A DNA stretch of 64,000 nucleotides, taken from contig NZ_CP011339.1 of the NCBI RefSeq assembly GCF_001264245.1, positions 3,348,001 through 3,412,000 of the forward strand, read 5' to 3'. This DNA is from Microcystis panniformis FACHB-1757 (GTDB lineage Bacteria > Cyanobacteriota > Cyanobacteriia > Cyanobacteriales > Microcystaceae). Positions 24,353 through 34,610 of the stretch are shown here, one piece after another. The position numbers and the translations under genes are program-made. The notes beneath the pieces are model-generated. The model was not told the origin of the DNA. It saw only the letters and a list, made by a program, of their open reading frames with translations, and ran no database searches. Numbering within the stretch: position 1 is the stretch's first letter; the number at the start of each line of letters is the position of its first letter.

Positions 24353-25717
24353 ATGAATTGGCTCAAACAAGGAAAATGGATCGCGGGAGGTTTCGGGCTA
24401 ACTGTCTTACTGATGGGAACTATTAGCCTAGTTTCCTATCGCAATACCCTCGCCCTGCGTCAGCGCGCTGCTGAGGTGGAAGTTACCTACGAGATTATCG
24501 ATAATCTCGCTAATCTTTACGCTAACATGGCGGTGGCCGAATCGGGAAGACGGGGTTATATCAAAACTGGCAGCCCTAGTGAATTGGGCCGTCATCGTCG
24601 GGCGATCGCTTTGATGCAATCTAACTGGCAACTCTTGGCTAAACAATTAGAAAACGGCACGGATTTTGAGCGCGAAATGGTGACTCAGATCGGGGATTTA
24701 ATGTATCGGCGAATTGCTCTATTTAATCAATCGATCGCTACCTATAAATCTGATCAATCTGATGATATTTCTCAAGATGCAATCACGGTTAAAAGTGTCG
24801 ATATCCGGGATAAGTTTCAAAATCTTCTTACCTATTTACAAGCTAGTCAGAAAAGGAATTTAAGAAGTAGCATCGCTAGTTCTAGGGATAGTATTCGCGA
24901 AAATTCTCTGTTGGGTTTACTGGGAACTTTTACTAGCTTTGGGATTATTTGCGGAGTTTATTTCTTAGTTTTTTGGCAAGAGAAACGGCGACAAAAAAGT
25001 GATGAAATTCACCGGTTATTACTACAGGAAAAAGAACTTTCCGATCTAAAAATTCAGCTTTTTTCTATGATATCCCATGAATTCCGAACTCCTTTAACCG
25101 TGATTCTTTCCGCCTCGCAGTTATTAGAAAATGGCTTAAAAGATGCAGAACAGTCGAGCAGAAAAAACCTATATAGAATCCAGTCTTCTGTCAAGCTAAT
25201 GAATCAATTCTTAACAGATATTTTGATTTTAACAAGGGCAGAATCTGGTAATCTCAGTTGTCGGCTAGAGCCGCTCGATATTGAAGCTTTTTGTTTAAAT
25301 TTAGTCGAGGATTTTCAATTTATCAATAAAAATAATACGCCGATTAAATTTGTCAGTCAGGGATTGATGATTCGTCCCTATCTAGATGAGAAACTGCTCT
25401 ACTCGATTTTAAGTAATTTACTCTTAAATGCGATTAAATATTCCCCCACAGGAGCAGGGATTAGTTTGATTTTGGGGAAAGATAGCGATCGCATTGTTTT
25501 TCAAGTCCGGGATCACGGTATCGGCATTGCCGAGGAAGATAGAGGTAAGATCTATGAACCCTTTTATCGGGGTCAGAATGTGGAAAATATTATCGGCACG
25601 GGATTGGGGTTAGCAGTGGTTAAAAAATGCGTCGAACTCCACCGCGGCGAAATCGCCCTAGATAGCCAAGTGGATAAGGGAACAAGCTTTACCGTCAAAC
25701 TGCCCATTTCACCCTAG
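24353..25717 (+). CDS. CHASE3-like sensor histidine kinase
   Basis: This 454-residue membrane kinase has helices at about 11-28 and 186-208 bracketing a periplasmic helical domain of CHASE3 type (VAESGRRGYIKTGSP). The phosphoacceptor His242 lies in SMISHEFRTPLT, with an N box LLLNAIKYSP, G1 DHGIGIAEEDRGK, F box PFYRG and G2 GTGLGLAVVKK. All catalytic motifs are intact. It is divergent from the OmpR-type regulator at 24307. The signal it senses cannot be read from the sequence. Confidence 0.92.
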   Translation: MNWLKQGKWIAGGFGLTVLLMGTISLVSYRNTLALRQRAAEVEVTYEIIDNLANLYANMAVAESGRRGYIKTGSPSELGRHRRAIALMQSNWQLLAKQLENGTDFEREMVTQIGDLMYRRIALFNQSIATYKSDQSDDISQDAITVKSVDIRDKFQNLLTYLQASQKRNLRSSIASSRDSIRENSLLGLLGTFTSFGIICGVYFLVFWQEKRRQKSDEIHRLLLQEKELSDLKIQLFSMISHEFRTPLTVILSASQLLENGLKDAEQSSRKNLYRIQSSVKLMNQFLTDILILTRAESGNLSCRLEPLDIEAFCLNLVEDFQFINKNNTPIKFVSQGLMIRPYLDEKLLYSILSNLLLNAIKYSPTGAGISLILGKDSDRIVFQVRDHGIGIAEEDRGKIYEPFYRGQNVENIIGTGLGLAVVKKCVELHRGEIALDSQVDKGTSFTVKLPISP

Positions 25718-25740
25718 TTCCAGCTTGAGAGGTCTAAATA

Positions 25741-25958
25741 GGGTCTGCTGAAAAAGTTTTTCCTGGGGGTAGGAGTCAGGAGTCAGGAGCCGGTCGTTTC
25801 AGGCTTTGTTGCCCTTGTTTTTTGTACCAAGCGATGTACTACAAGAAGGATAATGCAAGGTTTTTGAAAGTCCCAATCCTATTTTCTTGCACTAACATCG
25901 GACTTTAACAGGTCAAAAGCTTTATTTTAAAAGGGTTTTACCATTATTCAGCAAGCCC
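25741..25958 (-). mobile_element. IS remnant with both ends, 218 bp
   Basis: It starts GGGTCTGCTGAAAAAG and ends TTATTCAGCAAGCCC, an inverted pair like the ends of the IS at 20550. Inside, the minus... more exactly the plus strand near 25870-25900 encodes the transposase tail KVFESPNPIFLH and stop, also seen in the remnant at 1732-2115. About 1.4 kb of transposase is deleted. The start of the remnant is joined to AGGAGTCAGG simple repeats. Confidence 0.7.
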
Positions 25959-26303
25959 TAAAGATTACAAAATTTAACTTTCTTTCTTCCGAAATGGGAC
26001 GAAAGCAACGGAGAATTTTTATCTTCTAGATTGATCGCTCGCAAAGTCCAATCTCGATCGATCCTGAAACCGCCACCAGTGCCTGATCGCGGCCCGAATT
26101 AGTCCAGAATCAACTCCCTCCGGGTTGATGGCATCGCAACTTTTAGGCAAAAATAGGGCTTTTACCGCCCAAAAAGCCTATATTTGGGCTATTTACCCGC
26201 CAGTTGACCCCTGATTTTTGCAGCCAGTTGACTCTCCTGGGGAACTGGTCACGGTTTCCTGATAGGATAAGGTGACTTGGGATTAACTTATGGTGTTGAA
26301 AAT
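25959..26303. promoter_or_regulatory. Upstream region of psb27
   Basis: No gene seen. A GCCCAAAAAGCCTATATTTG GGC hairpin lies near 26167-26190 and a CCAGTTGAC sequence occurs twice (26201 and 26224). Either could be regulatory; no promoter can be fixed by eye. Confidence 0.35.
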
Positions 26304-26705
26304 ATGTCTCTAAAACCTTACATTTCTCGCTTATTAGCTTTGGTTCTCGTCCTGGTCATCGGATTGATGGGTTGTTCTAGTAGTTCGCGGTTAACCGGCA
26401 ATTATGGACAGGATACCCTGACGGTGATTGAAACTTTAACCACAGCCCTTGATTTAGTCAAAGATGACCCGAATAAAGCGGCAGTTGAGTCGCAAGCAAA
26501 GGAACAAATCAACGATTACATCTCCCTCTACCGACGAGATAAAAAATCCGGGGGTTTGCGTTCTTTCACTACTATGCAAACAGCCTTAAACTCTCTAGCT
26601 GGTTATTATACCGCCTACGGTTCCCGTCCCATCCCCGACAAACTCAAACAACGTTTAAAACAAGAATTTAAACAGGTGCAATTCTCTCTCCAGAAAGGAA
26701 TTTAG
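26304..26705 (+). CDS. psb27: Photosystem II assembly lipoprotein Psb27
   Basis: I take ATG 26304 as start (an in-frame TTG at 26277 would add nine residues). The 133-residue product has a lipoprotein signal LVLVIGLMGCSSSS, then the Psb27 four-helix domain: YGQDTLTVIETLTTAL, INDYISLYRRDKKSGGLRSF and LNSLAGYYTAYGSRPIPDKL. Psb27 binds the lumenal side of CP43 during assembly and repair of photosystem II. It is a single gene. Confidence 0.95.
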   Translation: MSLKPYISRLLALVLVLVIGLMGCSSSSRLTGNYGQDTLTVIETLTTALDLVKDDPNKAAVESQAKEQINDYISLYRRDKKSGGLRSFTTMQTALNSLAGYYTAYGSRPIPDKLKQRLKQEFKQVQFSLQKGI

Positions 26706-26714
26706 ATACAGATT

Positions 26715-26819
26715 AGGGGTTGGGTGTTAGGGTTTTAGGGGGTTAGGGTTTTGGGGTATTAGTTGAAATCCCCCCATCTCCCCACACCCCACACCCCACA
26801 CCCCACACCCCACTCCTGT
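26715..26819. repeat. G/T-rich then C/A-rich simple repeats
   Basis: GGTTAGGGTTTTGGGG-type sequence is followed by ATTAGTTGAAATCCCCCCAT and then CCCACAC repeats. The same order (GTTTTAGTTGAAATTCCCCC and C-rich repeats) recurs at 29795-29966, so this is a dispersed family. Confidence 0.75.
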
Positions 26820-26880
26820 AAAAATCAGACCAAATCTGGTTAGACTAGAAATACAAAGCGTATTATAAAAAACTACAAAA

Positions 26881-29250
26881 TTGATTCAAGACGAAACCCT
26901 AGAATTATTGGAATGGCCGCGGCTATGTCAACACCTAGCTACTTTTGCAGCGACTAAACTCGGTGCGATCGCGATTCGTCAATTGCCGTTACCAGAAAGC
27001 AAAGAGGAAAGTTTAAACCTACTCTGCCAAACCAAAGAAGTTTATAGCTTAGAACAAAAATTAGATAGTCGTCTTTCCTTTGATGGGATTACCGACATCG
27101 GTGATGCCCTAGAAAGGGCGCATCTGGGGGGGTTATTATCGGGACAGGAACTTTTAAATATTGCCACGACTTTGGCCGGAGTGCGACGTTTACGGCGTTT
27201 AATTGACGAACAGGAAGATATACCAGTTTTAAAAGAGTTAGTAGCCGAAATTCGCACCTATCCAGAGATAGAACAGGAAATACACCGTTGTATCGATGAA
27301 GATGGCCGGATATCCGATCGCGCTAGTCCCCAATTACGGGAAATTCGGGGACAAATGAAGGTGATTAAAGAGCGAATTTACCGCAAATTGCAGGATATCA
27401 TGCAAAAACAGGGCGGTGCTATCCAAGAAGCGGTCATTACCCAAAGAAGCGACCGCTGGGTGATTCCCGTCAAAGCAGCACAAAAAGAGCAAATACCGGG
27501 GATAATTCACGATACTTCCAGCACAGGAGCGACTTTTTACATTGAACCTCACTCTATCGTTGACCAAGGCAATCAACTGCGGCAATATCGTCGTCAGGAA
27601 CAAATCGAAGAAGAAAAAATCCTGCGGCAGTTAAGTAATACAATCGCCGAAGCCTTTGACGACTTAGAATATTTACTTGCGATCGCTACTAGGCTCGATC
27701 TGGCCACCGCCAGGGCCCGTTACAGTTTATGGTTAGAGGGTAATCCCCCCCACTTTATCGATGGTTCGGAAACGATTACTTTACGGAATTTGCGTCATCC
27801 TTTGCTCTGGTGGCAAAAACACCATGAACAGGGGGGGGAGGTCGTACCAATAAATGTGCAGATTACCCCAGAAATTCGCGTTGTTGCCATCACCGGACCA
27901 AATACCGGCGGAAAAACCGTTACTTTAAAAACCCTCGGATTAGCGGCTTTAATGGCGAAAGCGGGCCTGTTTATTCCAGCGCGGGAACCGGTAGAGATAC
28001 CCTGGTTCGATCACGTTTTAGCCGATATCGGGGATGAACAGTCTTTGCAACAGAGTTTATCGACTTTTTCGGGTCACATTCGCCGGATTGTCCGCATTTT
28101 AGCGGCTTTAAATTCTCGTTCCTTGGTTTTACTCGATGAGGTGGGAGCAGGTACGGATCCGGCTGAGGGAAGTCCTTTAGCGATCGCTATTTTACAATAC
28201 CTCGCTGATCATAGTTTATTGACGGTGGCTACCACTCACTACGGGGAATTAAAAGCGTTAAAGTATCGAGATTCTCGCTTTGAAAATGCCTCGGTAGAGT
28301 TTGATGATCGCACTCTTTCCCCCACTTATCGACTATTATGGGGCATTCCGGGGCGTTCTAATGCTTTAACTATTGCCCAGCGTTTGGGATTAAGTCCCGA
28401 AATTGTGGCCGAAGCGAGAAATCATCTGGGGGGGTTATCGGAGGAGATAAATCAAGTAATTGCTGGTTTGGAAGCGCAAAGACGGGAACAGGAGTCAAAA
28501 GCTCAAGAAGCTAGTCAATTACTCCAACAAACGGAGAAATTTTATACAGAAGTTTCCACGCGGGCTAATTCTCTACAGGAGAGAGAGCGAGAATTAAAGC
28601 GTTATCAGGAGCAGGAGATACAAAAGGCTTTATTATCGGCAAAAGCAGAGATTAATGACGTTATTCGCCGATTGCAAGCGGGAACAAAAACTGGTAAAGA
28701 TGCCCAAAAAGCCACAGAGGAGTTAACTGCGATCGCAGAAAGGTTATTACCAAAAACGGAAAAAACTAAGGTTAATTATCGTCCGCAAGTGGGGGAAAGG
28801 GTACGCTTGCCCAATTTGGGACAAACTGCCGAAGTTTTAGCAATTTCACCAGAATCAGAGGAGATTTCCCTGCGTTTCGGGATGATGAAGATGACCCTAC
28901 CCTTAGATCAGATTGAGTCTTTGGATGGTCAAAAAGTGGAAACTGCGCCAAAAACTGCCAAAAATTTGCCCCAAACTCCCACAAAACCCCAGGAGACCCC
29001 TTTAATTCGTACTGCTAATAATACTGTCGATATTCGCGGTTCCAGGGTGGCAGAGTCAGAAACGGATATCGAACAGGCGATCGTCAGAGCCACCCCATCG
29101 GGTATATTATGGATTATTCACGGTAAAGGTACGGGGAAATTGCGTCAAGGTGTTCACGATTTCCTATCCCGTCATCCCCAGGTAAAACGCTTTCAATTAG
29201 CACCCCAAAATGAGGGCGGTTCGGGGGTAACTATCGCTTATTTAACTTAG
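26881..29250 (+). CDS. mutS2: MutS2, mismatch-repair-like ATPase and endonuclease
   Basis: This 789-residue protein starts at TTG 26881; translation from there (LIQDETLELLEWPRLCQHL) is the typical N-terminus and no ATG is near. It has the MutS core with Walker A ITGPNTGGKTVTLKTLG, Walker B LVLLDEVGAGTDPAEG, a long coiled coil (about 520-630) and a C-terminal Smr nuclease domain (VDIRGSRVAESE and IIHGKGTGKLRQGVHDFL). MutS2 acts on recombination intermediates and, in some bacteria, on collided ribosomes. It is complete. Confidence 0.96.
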   Translation: MIQDETLELLEWPRLCQHLATFAATKLGAIAIRQLPLPESKEESLNLLCQTKEVYSLEQKLDSRLSFDGITDIGDALERAHLGGLLSGQELLNIATTLAGVRRLRRLIDEQEDIPVLKELVAEIRTYPEIEQEIHRCIDEDGRISDRASPQLREIRGQMKVIKERIYRKLQDIMQKQGGAIQEAVITQRSDRWVIPVKAAQKEQIPGIIHDTSSTGATFYIEPHSIVDQGNQLRQYRRQEQIEEEKILRQLSNTIAEAFDDLEYLLAIATRLDLATARARYSLWLEGNPPHFIDGSETITLRNLRHPLLWWQKHHEQGGEVVPINVQITPEIRVVAITGPNTGGKTVTLKTLGLAALMAKAGLFIPAREPVEIPWFDHVLADIGDEQSLQQSLSTFSGHIRRIVRILAALNSRSLVLLDEVGAGTDPAEGSPLAIAILQYLADHSLLTVATTHYGELKALKYRDSRFENASVEFDDRTLSPTYRLLWGIPGRSNALTIAQRLGLSPEIVAEARNHLGGLSEEINQVIAGLEAQRREQESKAQEASQLLQQTEKFYTEVSTRANSLQERERELKRYQEQEIQKALLSAKAEINDVIRRLQAGTKTGKDAQKATEELTAIAERLLPKTEKTKVNYRPQVGERVRLPNLGQTAEVLAISPESEEISLRFGMMKMTLPLDQIESLDGQKVETAPKTAKNLPQTPTKPQETPLIRTANNTVDIRGSRVAESETDIEQAIVRATPSGILWIIHGKGTGKLRQGVHDFLSRHPQVKRFQLAPQNEGGSGVTIAYLT

Positions 29251-29345
29251 GGTCTGCTGAATAGGTTTTTTGTCGGGTTAGAAGTCAGTTATCAGTTATC
29301 AGTTATCAGTTATCAGTTATCAGATGTGAGTTATCAGTTCACTGT
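29251..29345. repeat. IS-end-like sequence with heptad repeats
   Basis: GGGTCTGCTGAA, an IS5-like end, starts right after the mutS2 stop. It is followed by GGGTTAGAAG and five copies of TCAGTTA. It shows the same end-plus-simple-repeat structure as 62717-62824. Confidence 0.75.
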
Positions 29346-29370
29346 TTACTGATCACTGAAAATACTCCCC

Positions 29371-29774
29371 AACTCCCACTCTGCAATAACTACTGGCAGC
29401 CAGAAATACGTTGGGTTACTATCATACTTTGTGCTTTTTGTCAAAAAAACTTTTTTTTTGCAATAAAACTACACAAAAAAAAGATCATCGTTATGGGTGA
29501 AATTGACTCATTTACCCGTCTTAATTAGGATCAACTTCTAGGTGTGGCAAGGGTTTCAACCGTTGCTGCCCAAAAAAGCACAAGATAACCCATTATGAAA
29601 TTCTATCAAATCGCTGTTACCATTGGAACATCGTTGTTAAATAAAAATCTTTCTCAATTAATTCTTAAGAATTTATAAATATTACGGAATGTTAATTTAA
29701 ATATTCTCAAGTTTTTGGAGTCAGTAGATAATTTTTGCTTATCTTTGACCAACATTGGGTTAGAAGTCAGGAGT
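29371..29774 (+). repeat. Noncoding twin, copy 1 (partner 56201-56603)
   Basis: These 404 bp match 56201-56603 over their whole length with scattered substitutions. Inside is a 27-codon frame (29595-29678) starting MKFYQIAVTIGTSLLNKNLS. In the partner it reads MKFSKIAVTTVTSLLNKNLS. The start looks like a clipped signal peptide as in exported cyanobacterial proteins. So the unit may be a 5' region plus the first codons of a gene, copied without the body. No promoter or RNA family is recognised. Confidence 0.8.
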
Positions 29775-29835
29775 CGGGAGATAGGGTGATAGGGTTTTGG
29801 GGTTTTGGGGTGTTAGGGTTTTAGTTGAAATTCCC

Positions 29836-29966
29836 CCACTTCCCCACTTCCCCACTTCCCCACCTCCCCACCTCCCCACTTCCCCACTTCCCCACTTCCC
29901 CACTTCCCCACCTCCCCACTTCCCCACTTCCCCACTTCCCCACTTCCCCACTTCCCCACTTCCCAC
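29836..29966. repeat. Minisatellite of CCCCACTT/CCCCACCT units
   Basis: About thirteen units of roughly 8-10 bp, CCCCACTTCCCCACCTCCCC and variants, run without a break. The array lies between the noncoding twin and the 3' end of the RND gene. A shorter array of the same type is at 56700-56765. Confidence 0.92.
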
Positions 29967-29978
29967 TGTGCAAGAAGA

Positions 29979-32900
29979 TTACTTTCTAGAGAATAAAACG
30001 TAAAAACAGGGAATAATAAACAGAGTTAACAGAGTTGCTAAAGACAAACCCGAAAAAACGACAATTCCTAAAGGTTGCAGGAATTCTCCCCCCTCTCCCA
30101 ATCCTAAAGCGAGGGGAAATAAACCTAAAACCGTGGTCACGGTGGTCATCAAAATCGGTCGTAAACGTTGGGGAGCGGCCTTTAAAATGGCTTGTAGTCG
30201 AGTAAAACCGAATTCTTGCCGCAATTGATTGGCCAATTCCACCATAATAATCCCGTTATTAACCACAATGCCCACCAATAACACCACCCCGACGATGACA
30301 ATGGCATTAATCGGGGTTTTGGTCAAATATAGTCCAAAAATTCCCCCCGCTAGGGCCAAAGGAACGGTTAACATAATCACCAAAGGGTCTATGAGTGAGT
30401 TATACTGGACGGCCATGACCACAAAGACTAAAAATACCGATAAACCCGCTAATAAACCCAAAGAACCCTGAATTTCTTGATTAGACATGGCAGCAGCACT
30501 GGGTAAAATGCTGATACCATCGGGTAAGGGAGTGGAATTTAAAACCGATTGTACTCCCGCGAGTGCGTCACTTAATTTCGCACCCTCGACTAAACTGCCG
30601 ATAATAATAAAAACTTGACGCTGATTAATTCTCTGGATGACTGCTGGGGTTTTTCCCCCTTCAATCCTGGCGATATCTGCTAATTTTAAGTCTTCTTGTC
30701 TATTGACAAAAATAGGTATTTGTGAGATGTCACTAATTTTTTGCCGCGAGTCGGGGTCTAATTGCACCCGGATATCGATTAATCTTTCTCCCCGTTGCAG
30801 TTGGGTGGGGATCGATCCTTGAATAGCGGTCCGTAGCGTTTGTCCCACTTCCAAGGTACTCAATCCCAAACTATTTAAGCGGGTCCAATCGGGTTTAATC
30901 TGGATTTCCGGTTGTCTGGGGTCAGCATCGGGACGAAAACGGGCACTAGGGACTTTTTCATCGAGAATACTGAGGATTTCTTCACCAGCTTGCTCTAAAG
31001 TTTTCCCATCGCGTCCCTGTAACATCACATCCACATCGGCACCAACGGAGGGAGAGTTATTAAGAATAATACCGCGCACTTGACCGGGAGTGAGACGCAA
31101 ACGCACGTTAACGAGGTTTAATTGCTCTAGTGCTTTGCTCATGCGTTCGATATATGCTTCTGTATTAGTGCCTTGTTTGAGATTAATCGTACTAGAAGCA
31201 CGCAAAATATTTTCATTGGTAGTTGTGCCAAAAAGAGAACCGCCACTGGTAGTAAAAACGTACTTAGTCTCTGGTTGTGATAATAAAATCTTTTCTACTT
31301 CCCGCATCACCTGACGGTTAGCATTTAAATTGGTACCCGGGGAAATTGAGCAAAAACGTTCACCTGTCCGGTTTGAATACGACTAAAGACTTCTTGGGGG
31401 ATATATTGCCAGAGATAAAAACTACTTCCCCCTAAAATTAAAAAGGCCAGTAGGATAACAGGTATTCTGTAGCGGATGATTTTAGCTAAACAACGACCGT
31501 AGAGGATGGTTAAACCTTCTAGACGTTGACTAAAGACTTTTAAGAGCCAAAATCGCTGAATACCACTAGAAACCCGCATATTTAACAAACGACTGGCTAA
31601 CATGGGAACAACGGTTAACGCACACAGCAGAGAAGCAGCCACAGCAAAACTGATAGTGAGGATAATCTCGTTAAACAGCAGGGAAATAAAACCACCCAGT
31701 AATAAAAATGGCAGTATAGAGACGAGATTAGTCGCAGTGGAGGCCAATAAAGCAGATTCTACCTCTTGGCTGCTATTCCGGGCAATTTCTAAAAAATCTC
31801 GCTTATTTTGGTTTTGATTAACTTTGAGGGCAATATTTTCCAGCATGACAATGGAATTATCCACCACGATACCCACCCCTAGGGCCAATCCTCCCAAACT
31901 AAACACATTTATCGATAACCCGAATAACTTCATACAGATAATTGCGACGAGGGTAGAAAGAGGAATCGCTAGGGTAATGATAAAAGTCTGTCGCAGGGAA
32001 CCGAGAAAGACGAATACAGTCAATCCTGCTAGAATTGTCCCCGCTAGTCCCGACGAAACCACGTTATTAACCGCATTTTGGATAAATACAGACTCATCGG
32101 TAGTGGGGACGACTTGCATCCCCCCGGTCATTAACCCGGATTTTTTTAATTCGGCAATGCGTTTTTTGACCCCTTCTACCACAGCAATCGTGTTCGCATT
32201 CGGTTGTTTTTGGACGCTAACCCTGACGGCATTTTTTCCATTTAGGGTGACAAAAATTCTTTGTTCTTCTGTCCCATCGATAACTCTGGCCACATCCCGC
32301 AGATAGATTTTTTCTTCGGGATTATTACTATCGGTCAGTGCTAAATCTTGGATATCCGCTACGTTTTTAAATTTCCCCACCGCACGGGTTAAAGGTTCCC
32401 CGGTTTCTCCCTCTAGTCGGCCCCCAGAGATGTCCTGATTGCGTCTTTTTAGGGTGTCTAAAACCTGATTTAATCCCACTCCTAAAGATTGTAATCGCTG
32501 CAGGTCAATATTAACTTGAATTTCTTCTCTAACTCCCCCAATCACGTCCACCACTGCAACTCCTCCCACAAACCCTAATTCTCTCCCTAATTCTTCATCA
32601 GCAAATAATCTTAAGTCTTTTAGGGGTAGGGTATCAGAAACGAGAGCAAATTCATAGACGGGTAAACGAGAGGGTTCAAATTTGTTTAAGCGCGGTTCCT
32701 CAATAATATCGGGTAAATTTTGTCGGACACGATTAAAACTTTCGGTAGCTTCATTTAAAGCAACGTTTAAATCTCCCCCCGGTTGAAAAAATAAATCTAC
32801 TCGCATCCTTCCCTCGCGAGTTTCTGAATAAACTTGCACTACTCCCTCGGTAGCACTCATTCCTTCTTCTAGGGGTTTAGTTACTTCTTCGAGAATAACT

Positions 32901-33082
32901 TCCGGGGAAACCCCCGGGACATTCATCCTTAAACTAATGCGAGGATAAGTGATAGAAGGAAGCAAATCTACTTGTAAACGATTTAGAAAAAAAAGACCGA
33001 TGATGATAACTGCTATAGTTAACATCAATACTCCTATGTGACGACGAATTGATAGACCGCTTAGGGAGATGTTTTCTGACAT
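29979..33082 (-). pseudogene. RND-family efflux transporter (AcrB-like), one frameshift
   Basis: The gene reads from ATG 33082 through SIRRHIGVLMLTIAVIIIGL and the first half of an RND pump to QVNVFAQFPRVPI and a stop at 31325. The next frame continues PGTNLNANRQVMREVEKILL to a stop at 29979. One extra C in the run CCCC (31339-31342 on the plus strand as GGGG) would join them as QFPPGTNLNAN. The whole would be about 1034 residues with the usual 12 helices and two docking loops. No membrane-fusion partner gene is adjacent. A sequencing error in the run cannot be excluded. Confidence 0.88.
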
Positions 33083-33132
33083 GATTATCTATGGGGGAGA
33101 GTAAACAGTGAACAGTAAACAGTGAACAGTAA

Positions 33133-33166
33133 ACCCATAACTGATAACTGATAACTGATAACTGAT
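33133..33166. repeat. Heptanucleotide tandem repeat (CTGATAA)
   Basis: Four copies of CTGATAA lie between the NlpC/P60 gene stop and the RND start, preceded by AACAGTGAACAGTAA-type repeats from 33104. Confidence 0.85.
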
Positions 33167-33843
33167 TAATTGTGCATAACTCGACCGAAACTCCATAATT
33201 TTTGATAATAATAACGACTGACGCTATCCCTATCATCGGTGAGTAGATTGATAGCGATACCATTATTACCTGTTTCTTTTCCTGAACTGTGTATATATTG
33301 ATTATTACCTAGATATAACGCCACATGATTAACTCTTTTATCACCAAAAAAAATTAAATCTCCTGGGAGTAATTCCTCTCGGTTTATTTTTTGACAAAAA
33401 GCCTCCTGTTGATAGGAATCCCTCGGCAACCAAATACCAAAAGTGGCAAAAGCAGCCTGGATTAATCCTGAACAATCGTAATTAGGTGCAAGGGTTCCAC
33501 CCCAGAAATAATGATTGGTACGGTTCATTGCTTCCTGAGTAAAAGTGATAATCTCAGGAATATGTTTTTCTATTTCTGAACGAGTTAGAGGAATTTTTTG
33601 ATAAGCTGTGGTGGCCACCGCAATTGCATCTAAATCTTCTCCGCATAACCAAGCTAAATAATTATCTTCCCTTAGCTGAATTTGTAGCCCTTTTTCGGTA
33701 ATTTCTAGGGAAATAAATTTTAATTGTCTTCCCTGTTGTGCTTGGGTAGCTAACTCTTGACAACTGGGAGAATTGTAGAGATTTAAGTCTCTTATACAGA
33801 GATATTCCTGGGTGGATGATGGGGGAAGGGAGATGATTTGCAT
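33166..33843 (-). CDS. NlpC/P60 (C40) cell-wall peptidase
   Basis: I start at ATG 33843 (MQIISLPPSSTQEYLC); an in-frame TTG at 33909 would add 22 hydrophobic residues. Of the 225 residues, the first half is an SH3-like region (YLCIRDLNLYNSPSC, IQLREDNYLAWL), the second the NlpC/P60 domain with Cys in NYDCSGLIQAAF, PRDSYQQ, GDLIFFGDKRVNHVALYLG with the His, and YIHSSG. It would cut peptidoglycan stem peptides. Without a clear signal peptide, export is uncertain. Confidence 0.88.
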   Translation of the reverse strand: MQIISLPPSSTQEYLCIRDLNLYNSPSCQELATQAQQGRQLKFISLEITEKGLQIQLREDNYLAWLCGEDLDAIAVATTAYQKIPLTRSEIEKHIPEIITFTQEAMNRTNHYFWGGTLAPNYDCSGLIQAAFATFGIWLPRDSYQQEAFCQKINREELLPGDLIFFGDKRVNHVALYLGNNQYIHSSGKETGNNGIAINLLTDDRDSVSRYYYQKLWSFGRVMHN

Positions 33844-34154
33844 AAAAAATAGCTCAGAATTTATTGACAGAAAAAACTGCATTACTAGCCAAAAGCAAAG
33901 GGATAACAACGAGGAGAATAACCTTAGTTCGTTCTGTCATCTTCAAGTTTCCACCTCTCTTAATTCGGCTCTCTTATTCTTTGTGTGAGCAGTTTAACTT
34001 ACTATAGAAGCGATCAATCTTTGTGTCCTCTGTGTCTGGAGTGGTTCCTTCCACTCGCTCGCCAGCAGGACTGTATCTTAGAATACATTTTACCCATCAA
34101 ACCTAAGAGAGCCTTAATTCTTGGCCATAAAGATAATCTATAACCGAACTGAAT

Positions 34155-34198
34155 CCCTGAAAAATTATTAAACCTATGGCATAATTAACCTTTCAGGG
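34155..34198. repeat. 44-bp palindromic element
   Basis: CCCTGAAA at 34155-34162 pairs with TTTCAGGG at 34191-34198, with TTATTAA/TAATTAA-type complementarity further in. It may be a very short mobile palindrome or an RNA hairpin. Confidence 0.55.
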
Positions 34199-34461
34199 TT
34201 CAAAAACTGCAAAAATAAGGATTAAATGGCATACAATCGGTGAATAGAGCATTTAATCGTTTATTATTCGTTTTTAATTCTCCTGACTACTGGCTACTGG
34301 CCACCAACTCCTAACCCTAACAACAATTTTTGATTTTTACAACAGGTCTAGGATAGCCAGTTCCTTAACAATATGTTACAATAGCCGGCGAGAGGGGAGT
34401 GGCCAATATCTGGAACTTTTGGGCTAGAGATAGATTCTATCGATCAACAGTCACCTCCTGG

Positions 34462-34573
34462 GTGGGTGGAATTAAATATAAGATGAACGTAGGTTGGGTT
34501 GAAGTATGAAACCCAACGCCCGCATGGGTTACGCTACCGCTAACCCATCCTACAAATAATTGTTCCTCCCTAC
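34462..34573. repeat. Dispersed palindromic repeat R1, copy 2
   Basis: Near-identical to 20435-20546. Here the end (CCTCCCTACTTAAAG) is uninterrupted, which shows the state before the IS insertion at 20550. Confidence 0.85.
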
Positions 34574-34610
34574 TTAAAGTAAGCTTTTAATCAGATGTTG
34601 AGGTTAGTCC

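Larger units (their letters stand above)
33910..34610. other. Gene-free region with repeats before the LCP gene
   Basis: No gene in these 700 bp. It holds the palindromic element 34155-34198 and repeat R1 copy 2 (34462-34573); the rest is A/T-rich or of unknown nature. The LCP start follows directly after R1. Confidence 0.6.

Noticed and set aside
29760..30003. Open frames on both strands in the C-rich minisatellite
   Set aside because: They encode only Gly/Trp or Pro/His repeats from the array and have no start context.
34021..34110. GGAGTGGTTCCTTCCACTC region as a tRNA or riboswitch
   Set aside because: Only one stem forms; no cloverleaf, no anticodon arm and no TTC-loop consensus.
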